NCBI GenBank assembly: GCA_003132325.1
Contig: PKXK01000075.1
Span: forward strand, 87,763-147,076
From: Acidobacteriaceae bacterium
GTDB taxonomy: Bacteria > Acidobacteriota > Terriglobia > Terriglobales > Acidobacteriaceae
DNA length: 59,314 bases
Direction: 5' to 3'
Below are positions 7,416 to 16,712 of the stretch, in pieces. The stretch's first letter is position 1. Every line of letters begins with the position of its first letter. Position numbers and translations under genes: made by a program. The notes under the pieces are model-generated. The model had not been told where the DNA came from and made no database searches. It saw only the letters and a list, made by a program, of their open reading frames with translations.

Positions 7416-9611
7416 CTAAACGGCTGCACTCTGCTGCGGCAAGTGGCTGCGGCCGGAACCGGCCAGCAGCGTCATCTCGCATACTCCATGGGCGTGAACG
7501 ACAAGTTCCCATCCGGGCGGGATGACATACGTCGTGTCACGAGCTTCGCCGATGGCCGGACCGGTGATTACGTCGCCTTCTTCGAGACCGCCCACGGCAT
7601 AGACGGGTGTATTCACGCGGCGAAGACCGGAATCCCAGATGGCGCTGCGATGGCTGATCGGCGGAGGCTGCTTGCGCCGCTCGGCGTCGTCGGTGCGTCT
7701 GCCCGGCGCGGATCGGCCAGCCGGCACGCTGCCGTGCAAAACAAAGGTTTCGATACGCACAGGGGCCTCGGGAAGATCGATGCCAAGACTGAGCGCCATC
7801 AAATGCTCGCGGAATTCCTGGTACAGCTCGTGCACGTTTTCCTGATCGCGCAAGCGCAGTTCTTTGCAGGTGATTCGTTGCGTGACGGGAGAGGAACCGT
7901 AGCGGAGTTCCAGTTCGAGAGCGAGTTGCATGCGGGACAGATCCAAACCTTCGGCGAGCATGTCGCGGCGCAGATCCGCCTCGAGAGACTCCACGGTCTC
8001 ATTGAAGGCGTTCATCTCGGTCAGATACGAAGAGGTCATGGGATCGTAGAGCACCATCGGGCAAGCACGTTCGTAGACGTGAGTGACGTCGAGCGTGGAT
8101 GAGCCGTAGGCACAAAAGACTGAGGACTCGGCGAAAAGAAGAATGCGGTGGATGCCGAGAGCTTCCGCGTAGCCGCAGCAGTGGGTGGGGCCTCCGCCGC
8201 CATAGGCAAAGAGAGTGAACTCACGCGGGTCGTAGCCCTTGAGAACGACTTCCCTGAAGATCTCGATGCCCATGCGCTCGTCGACGACGCGCTTGATGGA
8301 GAAGGCAGCTTGCTCCACACTCATTCCGGTTGGTTTCGAGATGTTCTTGCGGATGGCATCGTGAGCACGGTCGGCTTCAAGCTTCATCCGTCCGGCAAGG
8401 AAATTGTTGGGATCGATGTAACCGAGAACGACGTCGGCGTCCGTGACCGTCGGCTTGTTGCCGCCCAGACCGTAACAGGAAGGCCCGGGCATGGAGCCCG
8501 CGCTCTGCGGGCCGACTTCGAGGCGATTGCCGAAGGCGGTGTTGATCCAGGCAATGGATCCGCCACCGGCGCCGATGGATTTTACTTCGAGCAAGGGAAG
8601 ATCGACAGCCCAGCGATCGATGACGGGGCGGACGGAGTAGAACTTGGGACGGCCTTTGACAATGACTCCGAGGTCAAAGCTAGTGCCCCCCATGTCGGTG
8701 CAGACCACGTTTTCAAGTCCCAGACTGCGGGCGCGAGCGGCAGCTCCCATGATGCCCGCGACCGGACCGGACTGGTAGGTGTCCACTACACGGGTGCGCG
8801 TGAGCTTGGCCACGCCGCCCGTGTTCTGCACCATCTGCAGTGGTCTCTTGTAGCCCAGATCGCGCAACCGATCGCCGATCCCGAGTAACTGGTTGGTGAG
8901 TTCCGTGTGCAGGAAACCTGTGAGCATCGACGTCGTCGTGCGGGTGTACTCGCGCCACTTGGTAACGATGTCGCTGGAGAGAAGAACTGGGATGTTGCCG
9001 AGGTAAACCTCGGGATATTCGTCGCGGATGATGTCGCGAATCGCCCGTTCATGGGCCGAATTGGCGGAACTCCAAAGGAGCGAGACGACGATGCCCTGAA
9101 CGCCATGATCGACAAGATATTGAAGAGCTTCAAAGACTTCCTCTTCGCGCAGCGGTCGGATCACCTTGCCGAAGCAGTCCACTCGTTCGCCGACGCCGAC
9201 GACCATGTCGCGGGGGATCAGCGGCTCGGGCATTTTTGCCTGCGCGACGCGGCGCTGCTCGGACACGGGAAGACCGTCGCCCCAAGCGCGGCCGTTACCG
9301 ATGAAGAGCATATCTTCGTGGCCACGGGTCGTGATCAGTCCAAGGCGCGGGCCGACGCGCTGCAACAACGCGTTGAGAGCAACCGTGGTGGAGTATCGAA
9401 GGATATCGGTTTGCGAGAGCAGAACGCTGACATCCAAGCCAAGCGGCTTGCAAGCTTCGGCAAGCGCGTTGAGGAAGCCGCGCGAGAGATCGTCCGGCGT
9501 GGTGGCAGCTTTGCCCCAGGCCGCCCGCCCGCCGAGCGTGACATAACAGTCGGTGAAGGTTCCGCCGACGTCGATGTTGACGGTGGCTGCGGTGTTGGAT
9601 GGAGTGTTCAT
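7416..9611 (-). CDS. Hydantoinase A family ATPase subunit (first of two)
   Basis: A 731-residue HyuA-type protein. It has the ASKHA-fold phosphate motif VNIDVGGTFTDCY at the N-terminus, a second DMGGTSFDLGVI motif mid-chain, GAGGGSIAWI, and GPSCYGLGG with VTDADVVLGYI. The family hydrolyses ATP to activate a ketone enolate or an amide bond. The ATG at 9611 lies one base after the stop of the preceding Cys-rich gene, so I prefer it to the upstream 9650 start. It is longer than the second HyuA copy (652 residues) and differs clearly in sequence, consistent with the alpha and alpha-prime subunits of acetophenone carboxylase. Confidence 0.87.
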   Translation of the reverse strand: MNTPSNTAATVNIDVGGTFTDCYVTLGGRAAWGKAATTPDDLSRGFLNALAEACKPLGLDVSVLLSQTDILRYSTTVALNALLQRVGPRLGLITTRGHEDMLFIGNGRAWGDGLPVSEQRRVAQAKMPEPLIPRDMVVGVGERVDCFGKVIRPLREEEVFEALQYLVDHGVQGIVVSLLWSSANSAHERAIRDIIRDEYPEVYLGNIPVLLSSDIVTKWREYTRTTTSMLTGFLHTELTNQLLGIGDRLRDLGYKRPLQMVQNTGGVAKLTRTRVVDTYQSGPVAGIMGAAARARSLGLENVVCTDMGGTSFDLGVIVKGRPKFYSVRPVIDRWAVDLPLLEVKSIGAGGGSIAWINTAFGNRLEVGPQSAGSMPGPSCYGLGGNKPTVTDADVVLGYIDPNNFLAGRMKLEADRAHDAIRKNISKPTGMSVEQAAFSIKRVVDERMGIEIFREVVLKGYDPREFTLFAYGGGGPTHCCGYAEALGIHRILLFAESSVFCAYGSSTLDVTHVYERACPMVLYDPMTSSYLTEMNAFNETVESLEADLRRDMLAEGLDLSRMQLALELELRYGSSPVTQRITCKELRLRDQENVHELYQEFREHLMALSLGIDLPEAPVRIETFVLHGSVPAGRSAPGRRTDDAERRKQPPPISHRSAIWDSGLRRVNTPVYAVGGLEEGDVITGPAIGEARDTTYVIPPGWELVVHAHGVCEMTLLAGSGRSHLPQQSAAV

Positions 9612-9612
9612 G

Positions 9613-9945
9613 CTAGCGGGCCCCGTGGGTTGCGGCTTTGAGAGCGTCAATATCGATTTCGAGATCGTGGGTGATGGGATGGCCGGGCGGCAGGTACTCC
9701 ACCTCGATCATCGTGGCACAACCGGGGCAGAACATTTCAACGACGCGACACCACTGCGGGTCGGGATAGAAGCGCGGCTGCTGGAGGCCGGAAGAGTGGA
9801 TCTCGGCGGGATCGCGATCGCGGAAGAGCAGTCCAAACTTATAATTTTCGCGCGCGTTGCCGAGTTCGCGATGGCAGCGGCGGCAGACCCAGATTTCCTT
9901 GTCGAGATCGATGGCGAGATATTCGGTGATAATGCGCTGGGTCAT
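9613..9945 (-). CDS. Small Cys-rich (probable zinc) subunit of ketone carboxylase
   Basis: A 110-residue protein with C21-x2-C24 (WVCRRCHREL) and C73-x2-C76 (MFCPGCATM), plus Cys66. The two CxxC pairs suggest a zinc-ribbon site. Its size, its metal site and its position between two hydantoinase-A genes fit the small gamma-type subunit of acetone/acetophenone carboxylases. The start at 9945 overlaps the stop of the second HyuA gene as ATGA, so translation is coupled. Without the neighbours it would be hard to name; the assignment rests mainly on context and the Cys pattern. Confidence 0.75.
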   Translation of the reverse strand: MTQRIITEYLAIDLDKEIWVCRRCHRELGNARENYKFGLLFRDRDPAEIHSSGLQQPRFYPDPQWCRVVEMFCPGCATMIEVEYLPPGHPITHDLEIDIDALKAATHGAR

Positions 9946-11900
9946 TTTCCGTCCTTTCTTACGCAGATCGCGCCGTACGAGTCTTTGCCGGCAGTCCAAC
10001 CGGCGGGCACGACGCAGGTGGTTTCACCGCTTTCAATGACCAGCGGGCCGGAAAGCTTCTTGCCGGGCTCGAGAACCGGAAAGGACGCGACCGGCGTGGA
10101 ACATTTGCCCGAGGGCCAGTAGATTTCACGCTGCACTGCCGTACCGGGAGCGGGCGGAGAAGCGGTGGCGACGAGCGCTTCTTCGGGACGATTTTCGAGC
10201 GTGGCCGTGACGCGGAGGATGGCATCATCAACATCGGCCAAGCCGGCGGCAGCGTCGGGCACCTCGGGATTAAGTTCGACGGAGTGGCCGTCCTGCTTTT
10301 CCACAATCGCGCGGAGTTTGGCCGAGGCGAGGTCGAAGCCCTCGCCGCGGATGTCCCGCTGGGCGCGGACCTTGAGCTCGCTGATAGTGGTGGCAAGAAC
10401 GTGCGGGAAGGAAGTGCCGTTCTGCGGACGAATTCGGTTTTCGTAGAGGTGCTCGACGTTCATGCTGGAGCAACCGGCCGCGCTGAAAACCGGACTTTCG
10501 GGGAAGACGTAAAAAGTCTTGATACCGAGCGCGGCCGCGATATCGACAGCATGCAGTGGTCCGGCGCCGCCGTAGGCAAAGAGAACAGCTTCTGGGAGCG
10601 GGAACCTGCGGCGCTGGGCTTCGCTGCGAATGGACGCGGCCAGACCGTCGGCGAGAACTTTGCGGATGTTGAGCGCGGCCGCTTCAACCGTCGTTGAGAG
10701 AGGTTTCGCGATTCCCTTTTCGAGAGCTCGGTGAGCTTTCTCGGTGCTGATGCGGCGCTTGCCGCCGAGAAAATTGTTGGCGTCAATGATGCCGAGGACG
10801 AGGTCGGCATCGGTGACGGTAGGTTGCGTGTTGCCGAGATCGTAGCAAGCGGGTCCGGGGACAGCGCCGGCGCTGTCCGGGCCAACCTTCACCTGGCCGT
10901 TTTCGACACGAGCGAGAGAGCCGCCACCGCCGCCGAGCCCGAGAACGTCGATCATTGGCAGATTGACGGGGATACCTTCGATTTCGACATCGAAGGAGAG
11001 CCTGACGCTGCCGTTCTCGATGAAGGCGACGTCGGTGCTGGTGCCGCCGATGTCCATGGTCAGGACGTGCGGAAGATTGTAGCGGCGCGCGAGGCGGGCC
11101 GCTCCATAGACGCCCGCGGTGGGTCCGGAGTTGTAAGTATTGAGAGCTTTGGTTTTCGCAACGCGAGCGACTCCGCCGCTGGAGTGAACCACGAGCAGGG
11201 GATGGCGGTAGCCGCGGCTGCGGACAGCGTCATCGCACTTATAAAGGTAAACGACAAGCTGTCGGTGGAGGTATCCGGAGATGACGGCGGAGTTGAGGCG
11301 CTCGGCATTACCTCCCCGCGAACTGACCTGATGCGAAAGGATGAGAAAGGGCGTGCCGAGATAGTGGGTGGGGAAACTCTGGCGAAACAGATTCCGGGCC
11401 GCGCGTTCGTTAGCCGGGTTCAGAGCGGCATTGCGCAGGGCAACGACCAGCAGGCGGGCGCCGTTATCCAGCAGTTCTTCGATGGCGGTGCGGAATGCAG
11501 CCGGGTCGAGTTCGGCCTTCAAGTTGCCGTTGTCGTCGACTTGTTCCGGGATGCCGCGGATGAGTCCGGGTTCCAGCAAAGGCCAGATGGGAGAGCTTCC
11601 GTTCTGCGACTGATACAGTGTCTTCTCGTCGCCGGCAGTGACGAGCAGTCCGATTTTCGCGCCCTTGCGTTGAATGATGGCATTGGTGGCCGCAGTGGTG
11701 GAGTAGCGGATGACGTCGGTGCCTTCGAGAAGCTCAGAGACTTCTTTGCCGAGGAGACGAGCGCCGGATTCGATACAGTCGACGAAGCAGAGTACGGGAT
11801 TGTGAGGCGTGGTGTCGACCTTGGTGGTAATGATGCGGCCTTCGTGGCGGAAAACCCCATCGGTAAAAGTTCCGCCCGTATCAACGTCGATCGTGTTCAT
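9942..11900 (-). CDS. Hydantoinase A family ATPase subunit (second of two)
   Basis: A 652-residue HyuA-type protein beginning MNTIDVDTGGTFTDGVF, with the second phosphate-binding motif DIGGTSTDVAFIENG, LGLGGGGGSLARV, GPACYDLGNTQPTVTDADLVLGI and a FAYGGAGPLHAVD segment. It belongs to the same ATPase superfamily as 7416-9611 but is not a recent duplicate. It overlaps the small Cys-rich gene by four bases. Two different HyuA proteins plus one HyuB is the composition reported for acetophenone carboxylase, whereas acetone carboxylase has a single copy of each large subunit. Confidence 0.87.
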   Translation of the reverse strand: MNTIDVDTGGTFTDGVFRHEGRIITTKVDTTPHNPVLCFVDCIESGARLLGKEVSELLEGTDVIRYSTTAATNAIIQRKGAKIGLLVTAGDEKTLYQSQNGSSPIWPLLEPGLIRGIPEQVDDNGNLKAELDPAAFRTAIEELLDNGARLLVVALRNAALNPANERAARNLFRQSFPTHYLGTPFLILSHQVSSRGGNAERLNSAVISGYLHRQLVVYLYKCDDAVRSRGYRHPLLVVHSSGGVARVAKTKALNTYNSGPTAGVYGAARLARRYNLPHVLTMDIGGTSTDVAFIENGSVRLSFDVEIEGIPVNLPMIDVLGLGGGGGSLARVENGQVKVGPDSAGAVPGPACYDLGNTQPTVTDADLVLGIIDANNFLGGKRRISTEKAHRALEKGIAKPLSTTVEAAALNIRKVLADGLAASIRSEAQRRRFPLPEAVLFAYGGAGPLHAVDIAAALGIKTFYVFPESPVFSAAGCSSMNVEHLYENRIRPQNGTSFPHVLATTISELKVRAQRDIRGEGFDLASAKLRAIVEKQDGHSVELNPEVPDAAAGLADVDDAILRVTATLENRPEEALVATASPPAPGTAVQREIYWPSGKCSTPVASFPVLEPGKKLSGPLVIESGETTCVVPAGWTAGKDSYGAICVRKDGK

Positions 11901-11927
11901 CGTTTCATCCAGACTGCGAGGGTCAAA

Positions 11928-12686
11928 TCACTGCATGGCCTGCTCACGCAGGGCCAGTAAGGCTTCCACTGAAACATCGGGCGGTACATCGGACGCCGTG
12001 GTGGCCGGTGCCGCGCCGGAAACTGCACGGGCACGTACAAGCGAAAAACCGCCGCCGACGGGCGGCAGCGAAAAAGTGTAGTCGGCAAACTGCGTGCTGT
12101 CAGTGACGGCAGAGCCGGGCTGCAAGAAAAAACAAAAGGCGCAGGAGTAGAAGTCAACTAGCTTGCGGGCGCTGCGGTAAAGAGACAGAAGCTCCTGCGC
12201 GGGTTCCGCGGGAATGTCCTCGACGACCGCGATTCCATGGATCCCGCTTTCGCAAGCGGCGCGGATGGTGGCGATGAAGGCGTCGCCGACGTAGTCATAA
12301 TCGGCGAGTTCGCCGGGTTCCCGGCCGCAGGATTTCTTCAACTCGGCGAGCATGAGTGCCGGTCCGGGAAAGCAGGCAAGAATGTGCGTGCTGGGGCTGA
12401 GTTGCTTGCGCAGAGCACGCGCGGCTTCGAGCACGACGGCCATTGTCCCAGTGCGCGGTAGGTCGTCGGGTGGACAGAAGTTGCCGCCCGAAGTCATGCA
12501 GCACTGAGCGAGCGCAGCGGGCTGATAAAGGCAGAGCACGCCGTCGTGGCCGATGACGCGCTGGGTGTCCGCGAGAGCGCGCGCGAGGGCAGCGGGGGAG
12601 GAGATGAGTTCCGAGAGGCTGCGCCCGCTGACACGGGTGACGTAAGCGCTCAGGATCGGAACAAATTTGGGAAAACTGGCTGCCAT
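11928..12686 (-). CDS. Probable fifth subunit of an acetophenone-carboxylase-like enzyme
   Basis: A 252-residue protein starting MAASFPKFVPILSAYVTRVS, two bases after the thiolase stop. I see no strong catalytic motif; the sequence reads as a TIM-barrel-like or uroporphyrinogen-decarboxylase-like fold (HDGVLCLYQPAALAQCC, LACFPGPALMLAEL, GIHGIAVVEDIP), which is a weak impression. Size and position next to the HyuA/HyuB/Cys-rich set match the separately purified epsilon subunit (ApcE) of acetophenone carboxylase. The role is inferred from context. Confidence 0.6.
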   Translation of the reverse strand: MAASFPKFVPILSAYVTRVSGRSLSELISSPAALARALADTQRVIGHDGVLCLYQPAALAQCCMTSGGNFCPPDDLPRTGTMAVVLEAARALRKQLSPSTHILACFPGPALMLAELKKSCGREPGELADYDYVGDAFIATIRAACESGIHGIAVVEDIPAEPAQELLSLYRSARKLVDFYSCAFCFFLQPGSAVTDSTQFADYTFSLPPVGGGFSLVRARAVSGAAPATTASDVPPDVSVEALLALREQAMQ

Positions 12687-12688
12687 AG

Positions 12689-13915
12689 TCACGACTGCGA
12701 GACAACGATTCCGACGGCATCGCCCTGGCCGAGCGCGCCACAAATGGCCGCGACACCGGTCCCGCCGCCGCGCTCTTTCAAGCGATGCGCAAGCTGGAGA
12801 ACAAGGCGCGCGCCGCTCGCTCCGCTGGGATGACCGATGGCGACAGCGCCACCGCAGCTGTTCGTCTTGCGAAGAAAGTTCTGCTCCTTTTCAAAGTCTT
12901 TGCCGGCAAGATAGCGGGCCGTAATGATGGGTACGGCGGCGAAAGCTTCGTTGACTTCAATCGCGTCGACGGAAAAAGCGTCCCAGCCCAAGGGCTTCAT
13001 GGCTTTCTGAATCGCGGGCGCGGGAATGGTGGCGATATCGCGCGGCGGTCCGGCAACGCTGGCGATGCTAACTATGGTCGCTAGTGGCTGCAGGCCGCGC
13101 TTTTCGGCGAGAGAACGGCGCGTGAGGAGGAGGGCCGCGGCGCCGGTATCGAGGCCGGGAGCGTTGCCGGCAGTGATGGTGGCGCTGCCGTAGACAGTTT
13201 TGAGGGTAGCAAGCTTTTGCGGGGTGGCATCCTGGCGCGCGAGTTCGTCGAGCGAAAGTTCAGCTTTGAATTGGGGAAAGGCCACGGGTTCGACGTGCGT
13301 GTCATAGAAGCCGCGCGCTTTGGCATTGAAATATTTCTGATGCGAGGCCGCGGCCCAGGCGTCTTGCTGTTCTCGGGAGACGTCCCACTCGAGGGCGACT
13401 TCTCCTACATCGACGGCGACAGGCCGCGTGCCCAAATCGGCGCCAAGCTCAAAAAGAGGATCCTTGAACTGGATGGGGCCGAGTTTATGGCCGAAGCGCA
13501 GGTCGGGAGGAGAGAGGAAGGCGGCGCGTCCCATGTTTTCGGCGCCGGCGGCAATGACCCAGTCGAATTCGCGGTCGCGGAGCGATTTGTAGGCAAGATG
13601 GGCGGCGGTCATGGAGGAACAACAGCCGCGGTCGAGGGTGAGAGATTGGGTTGTATCGGGGAGTCCGGCGCGAAGCAGGGCCTGCCGGCCGGAAGTGGGG
13701 CCATCGAGAGCGACTTCGGCGGGAATCGTCACGCCGTAAAAAACAGCGTCGACGGATGCGGCGGGCAGCGAGCCGCGGTCCAGCACACGCCGGATGACGT
13801 GCGCGCCCAGCACGACACTGGGAACGGCGCGCAGGGCACCCCCGAATTTGGAGAACGGGGTGCGCAGACCTGCAACCAGCACAATGTCATCGGCGTTGTT
13901 CGGAAGCACGGCCAT
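12689..13915 (-). CDS. Thiolase (acetyl-CoA acetyltransferase family)
   Basis: A 408-residue thiolase. The nucleophile lies in LDRGCCSSMTAAH (about Cys99), the catalytic histidine in AIGHPSGASGAR (about His362), and the second cysteine in ICGALGQGDA (about Cys392). The last motif is CGALGQG rather than the usual CGGGGQG. It is the first gene of the long minus-strand operon; a promoter with an operator lies just upstream (13941-13991). The likely reaction is CoA-dependent cleavage of a 3-oxoacyl-CoA, the step expected after carboxylation of a ketone and CoA ligation. Confidence 0.92.
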   Translation of the reverse strand: MAVLPNNADDIVLVAGLRTPFSKFGGALRAVPSVVLGAHVIRRVLDRGSLPAASVDAVFYGVTIPAEVALDGPTSGRQALLRAGLPDTTQSLTLDRGCCSSMTAAHLAYKSLRDREFDWVIAAGAENMGRAAFLSPPDLRFGHKLGPIQFKDPLFELGADLGTRPVAVDVGEVALEWDVSREQQDAWAAASHQKYFNAKARGFYDTHVEPVAFPQFKAELSLDELARQDATPQKLATLKTVYGSATITAGNAPGLDTGAAALLLTRRSLAEKRGLQPLATIVSIASVAGPPRDIATIPAPAIQKAMKPLGWDAFSVDAIEVNEAFAAVPIITARYLAGKDFEKEQNFLRKTNSCGGAVAIGHPSGASGARLVLQLAHRLKERGGGTGVAAICGALGQGDAVGIVVSQS

Positions 13916-13940
13916 GGCGCCCGGTAGAACGATTTTAGAT

Positions 13941-13991
13941 CAAACAACCGTTTGGTTGTGAAATTCTAGGTCAGTACCGGCTACCTGTCAA
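13941..13991 (-). promoter_or_regulatory. Promoter and TetR-like operator A (thiolase/carboxylase operon)
   Basis: On the minus strand, TTGACA (13986-13991), a 17-bp spacer and TAGAAT (13963-13968) form a good sigma-70 promoter. Four bases downstream lie two overlapping dyads: CAAACaaccGTTTG (13941-13954) and ACAACCgtttGGTTGT (13944-13959). A repressor bound there would cover the start site. The thiolase ATG is 26 bp further on. The 14-mer CAAACAACCGTTTG occurs identically at sites B and E. Confidence 0.75.
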
Positions 13992-14032
13992 TAGGTCGGA
14001 GTGCGAACAATCAGGTCACCTTGTCCAATATG

Positions 14033-15181
14033 TCAGAGAGGTCCTTCAGTTCCACCTTCCGCCCCCCCGGCTGCAACTGAGGAGCGGAAGTTGCTGTGGC
14101 AGATGGGACAGGAGGGCACTACCAAGGTTTCAGCTTCGGTCCGCGCCGCTTCCCGGAGCCGCTCTCCCGCGGTAGCTTGGGCATAGTCAGAGGAATGGAT
14201 GTTCATGCAGCCGCCAGCGCCGCAGCACCATGACTCGTCGCGGTTTCTAGGCATCTCCTCCAGCTTCACCCCTGGGATGGCCTGTAGAAGATCCCGCGGC
14301 GCGTCGTACACCCTGCCGCCGCGCCTCCCCAGATGGCAGGGATCATGGAGAGTTACCCGCTCATCGAGCTTTCCGCGTATTTTCAGGCGGCCCTCGCGCA
14401 CCAAGTCCAGCGCGAACTGCGAGATATGGAGGACCTCGAATTTGAGCGGAAGCACCTGCGGCCAGTCCTTGACCATGATCCCGTAACAGCAGGCACAGGC
14501 CACTACCACGATACGCGGGCCGATTGTATGGATCTTTTCGATGTTTTCCCTCACCAAGCGGCGGAACAGTTTCTCGTCGCCCAGCTCTAGCGCGGGATAG
14601 CCGCAGCAGACTTCGGCTTTGCCCAGCACGCCCCAGTTCACTTTCGCCTTGTTGAGCAGGTTGGTTACGGCACGGGCAATGAAGCTGGTCTGGGGATCGA
14701 ACGCCTCATAGCACCCCACGAAAAACACAACTTCATTTCCAGGGCGAACTTCGCTGACCTGCAGCCCGTCGGCCCACTGGAGGATTTCATGGCGTGGCTG
14801 TCCGAAGAAGTTCCCCACCTTAGCCAGCGACTCTAGCACCTGCGCGCTCGCTATCGGCGGCCCCTGCTCCCGGCGCACGAATTCCGCCTTCAGCTCGCGG
14901 AAGACGTCGCTGGTGCGGATACCCACTTGCGGGTTGCACCGCTCCAGACAGGCGCCGCAGGCCATGCAGCTATAAATCGCATTCCGAATGCCGGAATCAC
15001 TCCATTCCGCCTTGCCTTCAAGCAGCGAGCGCGCCAGGTCAATAAACCCACAGGCGTAAGTGGTGTTGTAACCCGTCCTCTCGCCCGAGGGGCAGATGGG
15101 CATCTGCGACCGCGGCCCCACCTTGCACTCCCCGCAGTGGATGCAGGCATAGATGTCACGCCGGAATTCTTCCAGTGTCAT
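14033..15181 (-). CDS. Fe-S oxidoreductase, GlcF/HdrD type
   Basis: A 382-residue protein. Two ferredoxin-like 4Fe-4S motifs lie near the N-terminus (CIHCGECKVG...ICPSG and CMACGACLERCNP), followed by two CCG domains (FFVGCYEAFD with VCCGYPALELG, and LHDPCHLGRRGG with WCCGAGGCM). This is the build of glycolate-oxidase subunit GlcF, heterodisulfide-reductase HdrD and related quinone-linked electron carriers. The ATG at 15181 is preferred over 15196 because AGGAGAG precedes it. It follows an FAD oxidase and probably passes that enzyme's electrons to the respiratory chain. Confidence 0.9.
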   Translation of the reverse strand: MTLEEFRRDIYACIHCGECKVGPRSQMPICPSGERTGYNTTYACGFIDLARSLLEGKAEWSDSGIRNAIYSCMACGACLERCNPQVGIRTSDVFRELKAEFVRREQGPPIASAQVLESLAKVGNFFGQPRHEILQWADGLQVSEVRPGNEVVFFVGCYEAFDPQTSFIARAVTNLLNKAKVNWGVLGKAEVCCGYPALELGDEKLFRRLVRENIEKIHTIGPRIVVVACACCYGIMVKDWPQVLPLKFEVLHISQFALDLVREGRLKIRGKLDERVTLHDPCHLGRRGGRVYDAPRDLLQAIPGVKLEEMPRNRDESWCCGAGGCMNIHSSDYAQATAGERLREAARTEAETLVVPSCPICHSNFRSSVAAGGAEGGTEGPL

Positions 15182-15231
15182 CGTGTCTCTCCTCATCTAA
15201 TCTCTAACGGCCTGCTTTCCCTTACTTCGCC

Positions 15232-16668
15232 TCATTTAGGTCCGGGCGTCGCATCCCGGAAGAAACGGTCGGGAGAGAAAATCCCCCGGGGATCGCAAAG
15301 TTTCTTGATCCCCTTGAGCATATCCACGTAAGAGGGCATCAGGCGGGTCTCCACTAGGACGTTCAGTACCATCAAGCTCGACCCCAGCTCCTCGATGTAG
15401 TACTCCATCAACTCTTGCCAGACCTCCATCGCGGGAGGCACGGTCTCGGGCCGCCCAGGATCAAAGCGGTACTCGAATTCCGAATACACCACCCGCCCGC
15501 GTTCAGAGGGGAAATACATCACGCTCGGCTCGTAAAGGCCGCCGTGGACTGGGTCGCGGAAGTTGTGCGATGCAATGCACTCCCGGGCCTTCTCGTAAAT
15601 CCGAATGCACTTGGAGAAGGGAGTGACGGTGAGGGTACTGATCGCCGACCCGGCAGAGCCAAACATCCCCGTGACCCGCTCTCCCCCGCCGCGCGCATAG
15701 TCTTCCCAGTACCGCTTCTGCTGCCCCTCGAAGCAGAACCGCTCTCCGTCTGCAATCTCTTCCGCGATCAGTTCCTCGTAGAACGCCACCTGGCGTGCCT
15801 TCCCGCAGATGCCTACGTTGAGGATCCAGTTCGGATACCTCGCCAGAGCGGCCTGTTCGGCCTCCGGGTCCCGGATGCGCTTGAACTCCGGGTCGCACAT
15901 CTCTGCCGCCCACAAACGGTTGTAGATAGCAATGTGCTTGGTGATGTCCAACCTCTCGATGCGCTGCATCGAAGACAACGCCTCTGCCAGTCCACGAAAT
16001 GAGAAAGTGATGTTCTTTTCTACCTCGGGCACCGGGTACAGGGTCACCACCGCTTTGGTGACAATCCCCAACCACCCCAGGCTGCCACGGAACAGCCCCG
16101 TCAGGTCAGGGCCAAAAGCATGCCGGAAGTAAGGATTGGAGGATTCGTGCCCGCGTACGGCTTGCGAACCGGTGCGCAGTATCTCGCCGTTGCCCAGCAC
16201 GACTTCCAGAGTCGTCACGCGGTCCGGTCCGTAACGACTGGCGTAGGGTGTGAAATTCCAACTGGTGAAATTGCCGATCATACCGCCGGTATGGGGACCA
16301 AGGATGGGCATGGGCGCCAAACCCTTTTCCGCTGCGGCTCTCCGCAGTTGCCCCCAAATCACTCCGGGTTCTACCGTGGCCGTCATCGTCTCCTGGTTGA
16401 CCTCGAGGATGCGGTTCATGTGGTGAAGATCAAGCAGAATACCGCCCTTCAGAGGCAGCGTGAAACCATAAACATTCGTCCCCCGGGAATAAGGATACAC
16501 AGGTATGTTTTCAGCGGCGGCGTCTCGCACTACATGCTGTACTTCCTCCACGCTGCGCGGAAGGACTACGTAGTCCGGGAGGTACTCTCCCACCACAGGA
16601 CCTAGTGCCTCGCGCGAGTAGGCTATGCGATCGGCCACGGCAGCCGAGAATTGCGGATTAGAAGACAT
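15232..16668 (-). CDS. FAD-binding oxidase, PCMH/GlcD type
   Basis: A 478-residue protein with an N-terminal PCMH-type FAD domain (YVVLPRSVEEVQHVV, VYPYSRGTNVYGFTLPL, GGILLDLHHMNRIL, TATVEPGVIWGQL, GNFTSWNFTPYASRYG) and a C-terminal substrate domain. It belongs to the GlcD/D-lactate dehydrogenase/4-cresol-dehydrogenase group. A strong AAAGGAGG site precedes the ATG. Pairing with the adjacent Fe-S protein argues for a membrane-linked alcohol or hydroxyacid dehydrogenase rather than an oxygen-using oxidase. The substrate is unknown. Confidence 0.87.
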   Translation of the reverse strand: MSSNPQFSAAVADRIAYSREALGPVVGEYLPDYVVLPRSVEEVQHVVRDAAAENIPVYPYSRGTNVYGFTLPLKGGILLDLHHMNRILEVNQETMTATVEPGVIWGQLRRAAAEKGLAPMPILGPHTGGMIGNFTSWNFTPYASRYGPDRVTTLEVVLGNGEILRTGSQAVRGHESSNPYFRHAFGPDLTGLFRGSLGWLGIVTKAVVTLYPVPEVEKNITFSFRGLAEALSSMQRIERLDITKHIAIYNRLWAAEMCDPEFKRIRDPEAEQAALARYPNWILNVGICGKARQVAFYEELIAEEIADGERFCFEGQQKRYWEDYARGGGERVTGMFGSAGSAISTLTVTPFSKCIRIYEKARECIASHNFRDPVHGGLYEPSVMYFPSERGRVVYSEFEYRFDPGRPETVPPAMEVWQELMEYYIEELGSSLMVLNVLVETRLMPSYVDMLKGIKKLCDPRGIFSPDRFFRDATPGPK

Positions 16669-16712
16669 TAAGTACCTCCTTTATCGTACTACCAGAGTCT
16701 TTGTCCGGAATT

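Noticed and set aside
10731-11960. 409-residue plus-strand frame opposite the second HyuA gene
   Set aside because: The minus-strand frame has conserved ATPase motifs; the plus frame shows no domain and is a codon-position shadow.
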